Positions 35,170-45,554 of a DNA stretch of 64,000 bases are shown in pieces (the first letter of the stretch is position 1; each line of letters starts with the position of its first letter). Both the position numbers and the translations under genes were made by a program. Source of the DNA: Planctomycetota bacterium. GTDB taxonomy: Bacteria; Planctomycetota; Planctomycetia; Pirellulales; Lacipirellulaceae. Location of the stretch: NCBI GenBank assembly GCA_024278955.1, contig JAJRSE010000033.1, forward strand, positions 1 through 64,000, written 5' to 3'. The notes below the pieces were generated by a model. That model was not told the DNA's origin and made no database searches. It saw only the letters and a program-made list of their open reading frames with translations.

Positions 35170-36657
35170 ATGGCTTCAAAACCGCTGACCCGTCGTTCGT
35201 TGTTAAGGGGTGCTATTGCCGGCTCTCTGGCCATGCCCTCGTTGGCTGCCGCTATCCCTGCCCGAGCAGGTGTGATCGCCAAGGAGAATGAACTCCCCGG
35301 CACACATGAGTGGCAACTCTCGAATACGCAGATCGATCCGGCCACTCGCTACCGTTGCCCGTGGATCGAAGGCTACTGCTCGCATAACAGTATCCATGCT
35401 GGAGAGACGCTGCAGTTCTTTGTGAGCACGAATCCTGCTTCGTCATTTACGCTCGAAATTTTTCGCCTCGGTTACTATGGCGGGAAGGGCGGCCGGCTGA
35501 TGAAGCAAATCGGTCCGCTCCCTTCCAAGACGATGCCTGATCCAAAAGTCGGCCCCAAACGTCTCCGCAACTGTCGCTGGCAGCCAAGTGTGGAATTGAC
35601 CATTCCCGACAATTGGCTGAGCGGCGTCTACGTTGGCAAACTTACCGCCCAAAACGAGGGGTTGCAAAGCTATGTCATTTTTATCGTTCGGGACGATCGT
35701 CAGGCCGATTTGCTGTTTCAGTGCAGCGATAACACTTGGCAAGCATACAACCGCTGGCCTTCCCAATTTTCTTTGTACGATGATGGCAAGAACCCGTGGT
35801 ACTGGGGTTCGGACGTGCAGGTCAGCTTTAACCGCCCTTATGGCAAGTACTGCCAGATCATGGATCAGCCCCTCTCAATTGGTTCAGGCGATTTTTTCTT
35901 GTGGGAGTTCCCTTTTGTCTATTGGCTGGAATCCCAAGGTTACGACGTCAGCTATATCTCCAACTTGGATACGCACCGCGATCCAGCAGGCCTCAGGCGG
36001 GCACGCGGATTCTTAAGTGTGGGGCATGACGAGTACTGGACTATCGAAATGTTCCGCAACCTCCAGAAAGCGATCGCGGATGGCGTCAATGTCGGGTTTT
36101 TCTCCGGAAACGCGGTTTATGGTCGGATTAAATACGATCCCGAGGTGCGTGGCTTTGAGCGGGTTGGTGTTTTCGGACCACCGGGGGGCACACAAGAATT
36201 CGCTTCCATGTCGACTTTGCCCCACCAGCGACCCTATGCCAACGAACTGATTGGTGCCCACAGTACGGGGCCTGTCACGGGCGGGGCCGACTGGATCTGT
36301 GTCGAGCCAGATCACTGGATCTATCAGCAAACCGGCATGAAAAAAGGGGATACGATTCCAGGAATTATAGGCTGGGAATGGCATGGCGACCCCGCGCCGA
36401 AAGAGGGTCTGCAGATCGTGGCAACAGGACCAACACAAAGCGGCCCTGGTAAGCCGAACGGCGGGCAATATACGGCCACCGTTTATCCGGGGCCCAAAGA
36501 TAACTTTGTCTTCAACGCGGCGACATGCTGGTGGGCCGACGGACTGAGCGAACCGCCCGGTTACATCCGGCCCAAAGTCTATACGAACCCCCAAGGTCCG
36601 AACCCTCAAATCCAACAGATCACACGCAATATTCTCGATCGCATGATCGATCGTTAG
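35170..36657 (+). CDS. Tat-exported N,N-dimethylformamidase large-subunit-like protein
   Basis: ATG 35170 gives 495 aa beginning MASKPLTRRSLLRGAIAG, a twin-arginine signal; an upstream start at 34999 would bury it. The body has the pattern of the DMFase beta-subunit family: EGYCSHNSIHAGETLQFFVS, IFRLGYYGGKGGRLM, DNTWQAYNRWP, and FLSVGHDEYWTIEMFRNL. DMFase hydrolyses dimethylformamide with a small alpha subunit, and none is encoded nearby. Most family members are uncharacterised. Tat export implies a folded, perhaps metal-containing enzyme outside the cytosol. It starts about 300 bp after DUF2149 and is probably separate from that operon. Confidence 0.78.
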   Translation: MASKPLTRRSLLRGAIAGSLAMPSLAAAIPARAGVIAKENELPGTHEWQLSNTQIDPATRYRCPWIEGYCSHNSIHAGETLQFFVSTNPASSFTLEIFRLGYYGGKGGRLMKQIGPLPSKTMPDPKVGPKRLRNCRWQPSVELTIPDNWLSGVYVGKLTAQNEGLQSYVIFIVRDDRQADLLFQCSDNTWQAYNRWPSQFSLYDDGKNPWYWGSDVQVSFNRPYGKYCQIMDQPLSIGSGDFFLWEFPFVYWLESQGYDVSYISNLDTHRDPAGLRRARGFLSVGHDEYWTIEMFRNLQKAIADGVNVGFFSGNAVYGRIKYDPEVRGFERVGVFGPPGGTQEFASMSTLPHQRPYANELIGAHSTGPVTGGADWICVEPDHWIYQQTGMKKGDTIPGIIGWEWHGDPAPKEGLQIVATGPTQSGPGKPNGGQYTATVYPGPKDNFVFNAATCWWADGLSEPPGYIRPKVYTNPQGPNPQIQQITRNILDRMIDR

Positions 36658-36713
36658 CCCTGATCACTATCGCAGCTTACGAAAGTCCGTGGCAGGCGCT
36701 GGTGCGAAAAAAA

Positions 36714-39700
36714 CTATCGCAATGTTTGCAAATAGGCTAGCAAGTCGGCCAGTTCATTCTCGGTCATAGATTGGTCCAAACCGTTAGGCATGATGGAGGT
36801 GTCGCTGGGGACCATTTCTTCGATCTCCTGTCGTAAGATACGGAGTTCTTGTTGATCTGAAGTACGCATGTGAATTGCGTCGCTGGATTGCCGAACAATC
36901 ATACCGGTATGAGCCTTACCGCTGTCTGTAACGACCGTCATTGATTCGAAGCCTCGCACGATCGAGACGCTCGGGTAGAGAATTGCCTCAGCTAAGTCGC
37001 GACTCGATCGTCGCTGGCCAACTTGCGTGAGATCGGGGCCAACCAACCCCCCTTCGTTTCCAATGCGATGGCAAACATAACAACTCGTCCGGCGGCTGAA
37101 AAAGACCTTCTTCCCGAGTTTAGCCTGGCCCTTGGTCGCGCGATGTTCTAGTTTCGCAATTCGCTTTGCTTGTGCCTCACGGTTGGGATGCAACTTGCTG
37201 ATCAGCGCGGCGGCTGCTTGCTGGACTTCAGGAGAGAACGATTTGAACAGCAATGAGATTTGGTTTGCTCCTACATTGGACCGACCAGGCGATGCCATGA
37301 GCGATTGCAATAATTTCTCGCCGAGTTGGGTATCGTTTACCTCTTCGAACGAGGCGAGAAGAGGTGCTAGTTCGAGAGGGCCTACTTCGGCAATCAATTC
37401 GAGAACTCGAAGCAATTGCGGTCGTGTAAGTTTTGCCTTCCCAATCGCCCTTGCTGCCGTGAGTCGTTGGATTGGTTCCCCGTTTCGGAGCTGGACGGTC
37501 AAGAGAGCTAGCAATGCATCTTCAAGCGGACACCTCATTGGTAGAACAGACATGGCTTGGACTCGAATATCCGTGGGGCGCGTGGTATCTCGAGCAAGTA
37601 ATAAAAGCGGTTCTCGTAGTCGGTCGTTGCCTTCGACGCCGAGGATTGCCACAGCTTGTCGTACCACGGAGTCGTCCTTATCGACTAGGCATTGGGCTAC
37701 TGCTTTGGACCAGGTAGTCGGAAGGGACTTCAATCCGGTTCGGCCGATTGACTCAAGAACGAGCCGTTTCGTTGCTGGATCAAAAGCATTGCTTACTAAG
37801 ACACCGACGACACGGTGCCGGATTTTATCGTTATCGCTAAACGCAATAATTGCTCCCGCGAAGAGGGAGCGACCTTCCTCGTCGAGCGGCCGAGTAAGTA
37901 AGTCGTTGAGGATTTCATCAACATCGCTTGCCCAGTCTGGATGCTTGGTGACAACTCGTAGTGCTGCAGAACTCAGTTCAAAATCATCGGAGTGCAGCAA
38001 CGGAAGCACCTGCTCTCGAAGAATCGGGTAGCCAGGCATTTGGTCGAGAGCAATTAAAGCACTACGACGAACCTGGGGGCTGACGTCTGAAAGAGCATGC
38101 GTCAATTCTTGGGGAGCTTCGATTTCGATTAGTGCATAGATCAATGCATGCTCAAGAACCCGATCAAGATCTGTACGGAGGGCCGCTAACAAGGAGGGTA
38201 TGGCCGCAGCATCGCCAATCTGCCCTAACGCTGTAGCGGCTTGACGTCGGATAGGCAGCGAGTCTGATTCCACGAGTTGACAGAGCTTCTCGACAGCCGC
38301 TCGGTCGCGATTTATTCCACATGCGTAAACGGCTGCATTGCGTACCGATTCAGATACCTCCGAGAGCGCCTGTCGAAGAATTTTCTGGGCTGACGGAGAA
38401 CCGATGCGTGCGAGTGCCCAAACAGCACGTCTAGTAACTTCATCCTCTTTACGGGCGTTGTTCAAAACTGTTTCCGTTAGCGCCGGTATTGCTTCTTCGC
38501 CGCGAGTCACCAATTCTCCGAGTGCTCGCTTTTGAACGACAAAACGGCTGTCCGCGAGTAGCTTGATGAGATCTTCGGGGGAAGCGTTAGCCCAGTTGAT
38601 GGCATTGCCCCAAGGGTCGTCTGGTCTTGCGGCGTCCGTGCGGCGGATGCGGTAGATGGTTCCCAACCTTTCTGGATGTGCGACCTGAGACGTGGGACAT
38701 CCGAGGAGGAACCAACCTCCCGTATCAACGACGAGGAGGCTGCCATCAGCATCTTCCAGAATATCGGTCGGATGGAAGTAGGTGTTTTCCGAGACAAGGA
38801 ATTTTTCTACTTGAGCTTGAAAGGTCGATCCGACTCGATCCAACTGCACGCGATCCACGCGATGGGAGTTGAAGTGGACAGCAAACCAGTTGTCGCGAAA
38901 GTCGTCGCCAAAACCGCCACTACGATATCTTGTTACACCGGAGACCCCCACATGGCCAAAATTGTGGACTTCTGGTAAGAAATCCCCGGTCTTGGGAAAC
39001 TCGTCCGTGTATTTTTCCAGGTTGAATTTTGGATAGACGCCGCCGTGCATCCAATGGACTAGGCAGTCGCCCCGTTGGCTGTACATGAGATTGACCGTGC
39101 CAAGCATTTCGCCTTCGGAAGTAAAATCAACCTCGACGGGGTTGTCCATCCCCCCGCCACAGTGGACTCGAACATCGCTTCCATCTGGCTTGCAGGAGAA
39201 AATACGGGCCGCCTTGCCTTGCTCTGTAACGCCTCCGTCTTTGTCTTGAAGTTTGTATCCATGACGACCATCGCACCAATAGATACGCCCTGCGGGGCCA
39301 AGAAAACAACCGTGGATACTTGCTGCATTTCCGGTGTAACCAAATTGACCGACGAGCTGGTCACGCCGGTCGGCAACCCCATCGCCATCGGTATCTTCGA
39401 GTCGCCAGATAAACGGCGGTGAGGCGGCATAGATAGCGCCATTGTGCCATAGAACACCTTGTGGCAACGTAAGTTCGTCGGCAAAAACCATGCTCTTGTC
39501 GTAATGGCCATCGCCATTGGTATCTTCAAGAATCCGGATTGAACCAGGCAGTTTTTCTTCAAGGGCCTTGCGTTTCAGGTTTTCTCCACCGCTCTCGGCA
39601 ACAAAAAGCCGACCCGTATCGTCAAAGCAAGCCATTGTTGGATGCGAGACATGAGGAGGCTTCGCAACGACCTCGATAATAAACCCCTCGGGAACTGTCG

Positions 39701-39890
39701 GCATGGCCGAAGTGGAGGAGCCATCGCTCGGCGTGATCGGCTCGGTGGCCGAGACAGCAACGACGCTGTAGGCAATTAGCAACACTGCCATTGGTGATGT
39801 TCTTCGAAGACAAAACGCAAACCGACAACTGGCTGATAATTGTGCGATTACGTGACCGTGAAACCACAAAAACATTCTACTGAACCTCAT
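36714..39890 (-). CDS. PVC-type haem-binding protein: beta-propeller dehydrogenase-like, HEAT repeats, cytochrome c
   Basis: The protein (up to 1058 aa) has a signal region near MAVLLIAYSVVAVSA, so the start may be 39890 or ATG 39791. An N-terminal beta-propeller (about 60-440) carries FDDTGRLFVAESGG, DTNGDGHYDKSMVFADEL and GTIYRIRRTDA. HEAT-like repeats follow (about 450-900). A C-terminal cytochrome c domain has the haem site CYVCH, VGPDLTQVGQRRS and a late Met (SIMPNGL). This architecture is specific to the Planctomycetes-Verrucomicrobia-Chlamydiae group and is thought to oxidise sugars or other substrates in the periplasm. It is convergent with the DMFase-like gene, with 56 bp between stops. 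Confidence 0.92.
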   Translation of the reverse strand: MRFSRMFLWFHGHVIAQLSASCRFAFCLRRTSPMAVLLIAYSVVAVSATEPITPSDGSSTSAMPTVPEGFIIEVVAKPPHVSHPTMACFDDTGRLFVAESGGENLKRKALEEKLPGSIRILEDTNGDGHYDKSMVFADELTLPQGVLWHNGAIYAASPPFIWRLEDTDGDGVADRRDQLVGQFGYTGNAASIHGCFLGPAGRIYWCDGRHGYKLQDKDGGVTEQGKAARIFSCKPDGSDVRVHCGGGMDNPVEVDFTSEGEMLGTVNLMYSQRGDCLVHWMHGGVYPKFNLEKYTDEFPKTGDFLPEVHNFGHVGVSGVTRYRSGGFGDDFRDNWFAVHFNSHRVDRVQLDRVGSTFQAQVEKFLVSENTYFHPTDILEDADGSLLVVDTGGWFLLGCPTSQVAHPERLGTIYRIRRTDAARPDDPWGNAINWANASPEDLIKLLADSRFVVQKRALGELVTRGEEAIPALTETVLNNARKEDEVTRRAVWALARIGSPSAQKILRQALSEVSESVRNAAVYACGINRDRAAVEKLCQLVESDSLPIRRQAATALGQIGDAAAIPSLLAALRTDLDRVLEHALIYALIEIEAPQELTHALSDVSPQVRRSALIALDQMPGYPILREQVLPLLHSDDFELSSAALRVVTKHPDWASDVDEILNDLLTRPLDEEGRSLFAGAIIAFSDNDKIRHRVVGVLVSNAFDPATKRLVLESIGRTGLKSLPTTWSKAVAQCLVDKDDSVVRQAVAILGVEGNDRLREPLLLLARDTTRPTDIRVQAMSVLPMRCPLEDALLALLTVQLRNGEPIQRLTAARAIGKAKLTRPQLLRVLELIAEVGPLELAPLLASFEEVNDTQLGEKLLQSLMASPGRSNVGANQISLLFKSFSPEVQQAAAALISKLHPNREAQAKRIAKLEHRATKGQAKLGKKVFFSRRTSCYVCHRIGNEGGLVGPDLTQVGQRRSSRDLAEAILYPSVSIVRGFESMTVVTDSGKAHTGMIVRQSSDAIHMRTSDQQELRILRQEIEEMVPSDTSIMPNGLDQSMTENELADLLAYLQTLR

Positions 39891-40102
39891 GGTTTGGTTG
39901 GTTCACTCAGATGTGTCGTAAGTTCAAAGAAAAGGAAATGCCCGCCATAGATCGGCTTACCTACTAGCAGCATATCGAGTCGATTCAAGTTGTCGACGTC
40001 ACTTCCGCTGTTGCCATAGGAAAAACAGCGTTGAAATTCAACTCGGTCGTCCCGGACTCTGTGATGATCATAAAACGGGGGGAGTTGTTTTTGACCTGTT
40101 CC

Positions 40103-41422
40103 TTAGGAGAAGTCGGCTTCGGCGGCGGCATCTTCGGCCCCGTCGGGTGATGTTTCGGCTTTTTCCCAACTGTCGACAACGGCGCGAACTTGGCTTTCTA
40201 GCTCGATTACTTTCGGAGTGATATCTAGGTCTTCTGAATTTTTGTCGTGAGCAACTTCCATGACTTGGACGGCGGTTGCGAGCAGATTTGAGATTTGAGT
40301 TTGCTCGGCATCTTGCAGGCCACTCCGAAGCGAGCTGGCACCTGTGAGGATTGCCTCTAGGCGGGCCACGAGCTGGCTACGTTGGTAGGTGACTGGGCTC
40401 TTACCAAACTGGCGAACATTACCGCCTTGAAGCATTTGCTTTTGAAACTCCTCTGCCTTTTCGGCTTCGTCCCTGACGACCGACTTCATCAGGTTGCCGA
40501 AGGCGCTGACCGAAGAGGCCAATTCGACGCCTGAGGCGGCATCGTACTTGATTTTTCCGAGTAGCCCCGCCACACAGCAGCGATCTTCGAGGCCCATATT
40601 GGCATCGGCGATCATACTCGCGAAAGCTGCTTGAACTTCGGCGTTGGGTCCGCCGGCGAATTGGCGAGAGAGGACCCGAGCGGCTTGGCATCGGATCCAA
40701 TGGTGTACGTCGGGGTCCAAATCGGCGGGCGGCTCTTCTTGGGCAATGGTTGCCAAGGCCGCTTTTGTCAGCCGGTCGGCAAGTTTGGGGTCGAGGCCAA
40801 ACCGCGTGTGACGTTCGAGGCCAACAAGTGCTCCAAGCTTGAGCGACGCAGGTACTTTGACGTTGTTGATTTCGTCCTTCTCTAAAATCTCGATGAGCTC
40901 GATAGTTGCAGCAGGCAGTGGCACAGGCTTCGACGCGGCAGCACCTGAGCCGGCTACTTTTTCGTCTAACATTCCAAGAACCAAAACGGCGTTGTATCGC
41001 GCCTGAGGATAGAAGTTACCTTGGGCAATCCTGCGCATTTCTGTAAGTGTAAGGTTGGTGAGATACTTCTGAGCGGCAGGAACCTTTGCTGGACGGATGT
41101 ACTGTTTGAAGAGACCTTCTCGCAGCTTTTCGAGCAGGCCGAATTGGGCAGGTAGGGTCATCTGCGGGAAATAAAATTTCTTGAAGTAATCGTCGAGGGC
41201 TTGTTTTTTTGATTGAAAAGCTGCGGGATCGCGAAGTGCTTGGGCTGCTGGCCCACGCATTGGTTTGGATTCTCTTACCGTCACTTCTGGCTTGAGGGTC
41301 TCGAACTGCTGGGCAGTCGAAACGGCTGAAGTGCCGAGAAGAAAAATCAAGACGATTGCGCCAGCGAATCGCGGGCCTGTTTTTTCCGCCGAGAAGAGAG
41401 ATCGATTCAGTTGTACAGACAT
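40103..41422 (-). CDS. Secreted protein of unknown function
   Basis: ATG 41422 gives 439 aa with a signal peptide (FAGAIVLIFLLGTSAVSTAQ). The frame runs back to 41632 but only adds a basic leader. The mature part is largely helical (QALDDYFKKFYFPQMTLPAQ, RYNAVLVLGMLDEKV, ARVLSRQFAGGPNAEVQAAF), with a HEAT-like feel between residues 130 and 300, and an acidic tail. I do not recognise the family. A periplasmic structural or adaptor protein is plausible. It lies about 340 bp downstream of the DUF11-repeat gene and 210 bp upstream of the PVC cytochrome gene. Confidence 0.65.
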   Translation of the reverse strand: MSVQLNRSLFSAEKTGPRFAGAIVLIFLLGTSAVSTAQQFETLKPEVTVRESKPMRGPAAQALRDPAAFQSKKQALDDYFKKFYFPQMTLPAQFGLLEKLREGLFKQYIRPAKVPAAQKYLTNLTLTEMRRIAQGNFYPQARYNAVLVLGMLDEKVAGSGAAASKPVPLPAATIELIEILEKDEINNVKVPASLKLGALVGLERHTRFGLDPKLADRLTKAALATIAQEEPPADLDPDVHHWIRCQAARVLSRQFAGGPNAEVQAAFASMIADANMGLEDRCCVAGLLGKIKYDAASGVELASSVSAFGNLMKSVVRDEAEKAEEFQKQMLQGGNVRQFGKSPVTYQRSQLVARLEAILTGASSLRSGLQDAEQTQISNLLATAVQVMEVAHDKNSEDLDITPKVIELESQVRAVVDSWEKAETSPDGAEDAAAEADFS

Positions 41423-41763
41423 GGCCCTGTTCCTATTTTGTTTGCCAATAATTCTGGGGGCACCCTGAGCGCATCGTATTGTACGCATCTCGGTGGGCCG
41501 GCGTAAAACCGCGCGAGTCGTCGCTTCTCCGAGCGGGAGAACCCTTGAAAAGACCCAACCCCTTGCTCTGAAAAGGCTTGGGAGCCTCAAATCCCTTACT
41601 TTACAGTACTCACCCAAGACCCCAGATGTCAAGCTGGGAGAGGCTCTGGGTGGACCGATAGGGCCGGAAACGCAAGGGAATAATGAGGGGACTCCGACGA
41701 TCTGCTAGATCGCGACTGTCGGAGTCGATTGCGGGTATGCAGAAATGCTTCGATAGGGGCCAG
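41423..41763. other. Intergenic region with one hairpin
   Basis: About 340 bp. The only structure I see is GACTCCGAC (41690-41698) pairing with GTCGGAGTC (41718-41726), about 40 nt past the DUF11-repeat stop, without a T-run. It may be a weak terminator. Confidence 0.5.
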
Positions 41764-44094
41764 CTACTCGTCCGCGTAGACCCGGGTGTTGACTTCTTTG
41801 GTGATTGGCTGCTGGAGCCCGTCGGTTTTGACGTGTACGCGGACGCGTTGGTCGCCTGGGCGGACGCCTTGGGCTTGGACACGCAAAGTGGTCTCGGCCT
41901 TGGGTGCTAGCTGGGGAAGCGGCGCGAAGGTAACCCGCTCGCCTTGGATGGTGTGACGGGTTTCGCCTTGGCCGGAGAGGGCTCGCATTCCTGGCGGCAT
42001 GACGACGACGACTTCTACGTTGGTGGCTGCTTTGGAGCCTTGGTTTGCGACGACGATTTCGTAGGTTGTTTCGCCGCCCACTTCGATGAGGCCTTGTCGG
42101 TCGGTGACTTCAAAAGTGAGAGCTGCGAGGCCTTCCACCTGGACGGCCTTTTCGGCTCGATCTTCTAAAGTCTGCCCTGCGCTGGTCGAAGCCTGAATAA
42201 TTTGTTCGCCTGCCTCGACGGGAAGGGCGACCAATTCGACCGTTCCACGCTCGTTGGCTGGCAACTCGGCAAGGCTCCAGCGTACGCTGTGGTCAGAGGC
42301 ATCGTATTCGCCCAGATTGTTGGCACTAACAAATTGCAAGCCCTTGGGAAGCTTGGTTACAAGCTGTACCTCTTGGGCGGTTGCGGTGCCAGGGTTGTCG
42401 ACGCTGATACGATAGGTGGCCGGGCGTTCAAGATAGCGGCGCTGTGGGCCTTCAATAGTCAGAAGTAACTCGGGAGCGATGACCTCGAATTCGCAACTAG
42501 CTTCGACTCGTAAGTTGGCATCGGCCCGTGCGGTCATGACGTTGTTGATTTTTCCTGCTTGTTCTGCAGTCAGAATCAAATCCATCCGGCGCGATTCGCC
42601 CGGTCGGAGTGTTCCGATCTCGTATTCGAGGGCAGGCCCTGCTTCGTGGCTAACGCCTTGGGGTAAATTCTCGATAAGCATAACTCCGGTCGCGTCGCCG
42701 CTGCCGGGGTTTGAGATTTCGATTTGTACGATATGTTGCTCTCCTTCGAGCACCTGGGGACCGCTGGTAAGTCGGAGTGCCAGTTCAGGACGGGTGCAGA
42801 GAGACTTGGCAGAAGCTTGGGCTGCCATCGTGACGGTTGCGACACTGCCGAGTTCGCCTTCTTCGACGGGAATCAGCTCCATCTCGACGGTGCGCTCTTC
42901 GCCAACAGAGAGAGTGCCTAGGTCCCAGACGACTTTGGTGCCCGAAACCGCAGCCCGGGGCGCGGTGCCGACAAGCTCGGTACCGAGTGGCACTTCGTCG
43001 TAAACTTGCACGTTCTGGGCGGTGCGTTGGCCCGTGTTTTGGACTCGAATTGCTATGGTGCAGCGTTTACCGACTTGAATTTCCTCGGGAGCAAGTTTTA
43101 AGATCGTAATCGAAGGGGTCTGCTCGCCCTCGAGCAGCTGCTCGCCAGGGCGACCCGTGCCGGGGCGATTGGTGATTCCAGGCGTGGGGGTGATTCTCTC
43201 GCTGGCGGTTTCTCGTTGTGCCGTGAGGGGCGCGATGGGGGTTCGTGTTGGTGGTTGTTTGACGTTAAGCGGTTGGTCGATGCCAAAGGCAGGTGCCGGA
43301 CGTTGCGTAACGGTTTTGGGGCGAGCAGACGCACCGAATCCTACCGGGGGGGCTCCCAGCTCGGGTGGGGATTGCTCGTAGCGGCTGCTTGGCTGGTTGG
43401 CAGCTTTTTGCGGCAAAGGACGTGGGTTGAACATCGCCTCGGAGGCGGCTTCGGCAGTGTTGTTGTTTGGCGGGTTGGATGCGACTGGAAGCGGAGAAGC
43501 TGGGGCAGTGGTTGCGTTAAGAGGCTTGGCTTCAAAAGCGTCGGCTTCTTTGGTTTGCTGCTTGCCTGCTCGAAGGGGATTTGCACTAGGTCCTTGTCCA
43601 CGGGCCACATTGGGGCTACCGACAGGCTCCGAGGGTGCCGACGGTTCTTCGAGGAGACTCTCTTCTGTTTGAGCGACATTGGCTTCGGTTTTCAATTCAG
43701 AAGTGCCGAACGGGTTGGCGGCAACCGAAGCATAACGATCGCCTAAGAGAGACGTGCTGGAGGTTTTCAAGGAAACCTTAGGCTCAGCAGCAAGGGTTGC
43801 GGAGGGCTCTTCAGCGGTCAATGAATAGCGAGCTTGCTTTGGCTTGTCGGCCTCTACTTTGTCGGCAGGTAGCTTAGGCGTTTCCTCAGCGAACATGTTC
43901 TTTAGGCGATCGCTATCGATCGGAGCGCTGTGCGCGATTTCGCTGGGCGCTGCGGTTTCTTCGATTTGAGTGCCTGTGACATAGTGATGAACGCCCCAGC
44001 CTGCGCCGGCGAGCGTAGCGACTGAAAAGCATAACGGAACAGCAACGCGGCGTGTAAGCGAACGTGACTGACGAACTGATACTTTATTTTCCAT
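41764..44094 (-). CDS. Surface protein with DUF11-type (conserved repeat) domains
   Basis: The 776-aa protein has one N-terminal membrane segment (VAVPLCFSVATLAGAGWGV) after a basic leader (SVRQSRSLTRR). A Pro/Ala/Glu-rich linker fills residues 50-330. Then come about four beta-sandwich repeats of the DUF11 kind: NTGQRTAQNVQVYDEVPLG, NPGSGDATGVMLIENLPQG, NPGTATAQEVQLVTKLPKG and NQGSKAATNVEVVVVMPPG. Each has the N-x-G-x3-A pattern. Such repeats form stiff, extracellular or periplasmic stalks. The long disordered linker suggests spanning of the cell envelope. Single gene. Confidence 0.85.
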   Translation of the reverse strand: MENKVSVRQSRSLTRRVAVPLCFSVATLAGAGWGVHHYVTGTQIEETAAPSEIAHSAPIDSDRLKNMFAEETPKLPADKVEADKPKQARYSLTAEEPSATLAAEPKVSLKTSSTSLLGDRYASVAANPFGTSELKTEANVAQTEESLLEEPSAPSEPVGSPNVARGQGPSANPLRAGKQQTKEADAFEAKPLNATTAPASPLPVASNPPNNNTAEAASEAMFNPRPLPQKAANQPSSRYEQSPPELGAPPVGFGASARPKTVTQRPAPAFGIDQPLNVKQPPTRTPIAPLTAQRETASERITPTPGITNRPGTGRPGEQLLEGEQTPSITILKLAPEEIQVGKRCTIAIRVQNTGQRTAQNVQVYDEVPLGTELVGTAPRAAVSGTKVVWDLGTLSVGEERTVEMELIPVEEGELGSVATVTMAAQASAKSLCTRPELALRLTSGPQVLEGEQHIVQIEISNPGSGDATGVMLIENLPQGVSHEAGPALEYEIGTLRPGESRRMDLILTAEQAGKINNVMTARADANLRVEASCEFEVIAPELLLTIEGPQRRYLERPATYRISVDNPGTATAQEVQLVTKLPKGLQFVSANNLGEYDASDHSVRWSLAELPANERGTVELVALPVEAGEQIIQASTSAGQTLEDRAEKAVQVEGLAALTFEVTDRQGLIEVGGETTYEIVVANQGSKAATNVEVVVVMPPGMRALSGQGETRHTIQGERVTFAPLPQLAPKAETTLRVQAQGVRPGDQRVRVHVKTDGLQQPITKEVNTRVYADE

Positions 44095-44558
44095 GGAAAA
44101 ACCCCGGTTCTACCGATGTGTGTTCCGACTTAAAAGACTACGAGCGACCCTGCGGAGGATGTCGAGGGGGCGATATTTAGCAAAACGCCGACCTGAGTGC
44201 TAGGCCACTCCAGAGGCACCCCCTCATTTCGGGGGGTGCGGAGCCGGACTCGCTAGGCTTTTTGTGCCTTGGAGAGAAACATCCGTTCGGACTCGTGTCG
44301 GTGCTACCCTCGTGAGGAAGGCGTAGCTCGCGAAATTCCCGAACCTGCCGGCTTCTAGCAGTCGTTGCATTTGGGCATAAGGAGAACCTTTAGCGAGGAA
44401 GCGGTCCTCCAAATCCGGGCCGCCCGTTATGCGACAATGATCGGCTCAGCGAATTCCCCTGCAACCGTCCCGGATATCCCTTCCACTCCAACGTCAAAGC
44501 CTGCTAGCAAAGCTAGCAATCGCTGCCTGAGAAGAAGCCTGTTCCTGCACCGAGGCTA
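44095..44558. other. Intergenic region, nothing convincing
   Basis: About 460 bp between the DUF11-repeat gene and the end of parB. Short open frames on both strands lack ribosome binding sites. Only a small GCTAGCAAAGCTAGC palindrome near 44503 stands out. Confidence 0.4.
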
Positions 44559-45554
44559 CTACCCCGCATCGCGGAGCAACTCGCCCTCGCCACAGAGAAT
44601 CGCCTTGAGCCGCTCGAATTCCTGGTGGTTCTTAAAGTGGAGCGTAATTCGGCCCCGGCCTTTTGCCGTCTGACGAAGGTCGACTTTGGCCCCTACGGCC
44701 AACCGTAGCTGCTCTTCGATTTGGAGTAAGTGCTCGCTCGCCCCGGGCTTGGCTGACTTGGCTTTGCCATCTGCCGTGACGACGGCAAAGGGCTCGGCAT
44801 CGGCCCGGTGGATGTGATCTTGCACCAGCTGCTCGGTCGCTCGAACCGAAAGCGATTCGCTCTTAATCTGCTTCGCAAATTGCCGCTGCTCGTCCTCGTC
44901 GCCTAGGGGCAACAAGGCCCGAGCATGGCCTTGCGTCAAATCGCCACTCGCTAACATTTGCTTTACCTGCTCGGGCAGCTCAAGTAGGCGGATGAGATTG
45001 GCGATGGTCGACCGGTCAACACTTACCCGGGCGGCTAGCTCTTCTTGGGTGCATCCGTACTCTTGAAGATAGCGTTGGAACGAAGCTGCCTTTTCGAGCG
45101 CGTTCAGATCTTTCCGCTGAACGTTTTCAACGATGGCCAACTCCGCCATTTCGCGATCTTCGACTTCGCGAAGTTGGATCGGTACGCTTTGCATGTTGGC
45201 AAGTTGGGCAGCACGAAAACGCCGCTCGCCAGCGATGATCTGAAATTGTCCTTCGACCTGCCGTACGACAATCGGCTGCAAAAATCCGTGGGTGCGGATG
45301 CTGTCACACAGATCGGCAATCTCGGCTTCGTCGAATTGCTTGCGAGGCTGATACGGGTTCGCAACAATCGAACCAATATCGAGCCATTTCTGGCCGTCTT
45401 CATCTCGAGAGATCGATTCAGGATCGTCGGTACGAGCGATACCCAAGGGGACAATATCCTGTGGCGACGCGGCGGGCACCTCGGGCGATCGCCCTAAGAG
45501 TGCTTCCAATCCTCGACCTAAACGCCGTTCTCTTGTTACATTGGCTTCAGACAC
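44559..45554 (-). CDS. parB: Chromosome partitioning protein ParB
   Basis: GTG 45554 is chosen because AGGAGG (complement of 45564-45569) lies 9 nt upstream. This start overlaps the end of parA by 8 nt. The 331-aa protein begins with the usual LGRGLEALLG, then the CTPase/parS-binding domain (NPYQPRKQFDEAEIADL, ITAGERRFRAA-like IIAGERRFRAAQLAN, IVENVQRKDLNALEKA), the HTH (CTQEELAARVSVDRSTIANLI) and a C-terminal dimerisation region. It loads on parS and, with ParA, segregates the origin. Three parS sites lie about 900-1,150 bp away on the far side of parA. Confidence 0.97.
   Translation of the reverse strand: MSEANVTRERRLGRGLEALLGRSPEVPAASPQDIVPLGIARTDDPESISRDEDGQKWLDIGSIVANPYQPRKQFDEAEIADLCDSIRTHGFLQPIVVRQVEGQFQIIAGERRFRAAQLANMQSVPIQLREVEDREMAELAIVENVQRKDLNALEKAASFQRYLQEYGCTQEELAARVSVDRSTIANLIRLLELPEQVKQMLASGDLTQGHARALLPLGDEDEQRQFAKQIKSESLSVRATEQLVQDHIHRADAEPFAVVTADGKAKSAKPGASEHLLQIEEQLRLAVGAKVDLRQTAKGRGRITLHFKNHQEFERLKAILCGEGELLRDAG

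Noticed and set aside
36714-36740. Terminator between DMFase-like and PVC cytochrome genes
   Set aside because: The 56-bp gap shows no stem followed by Ts.
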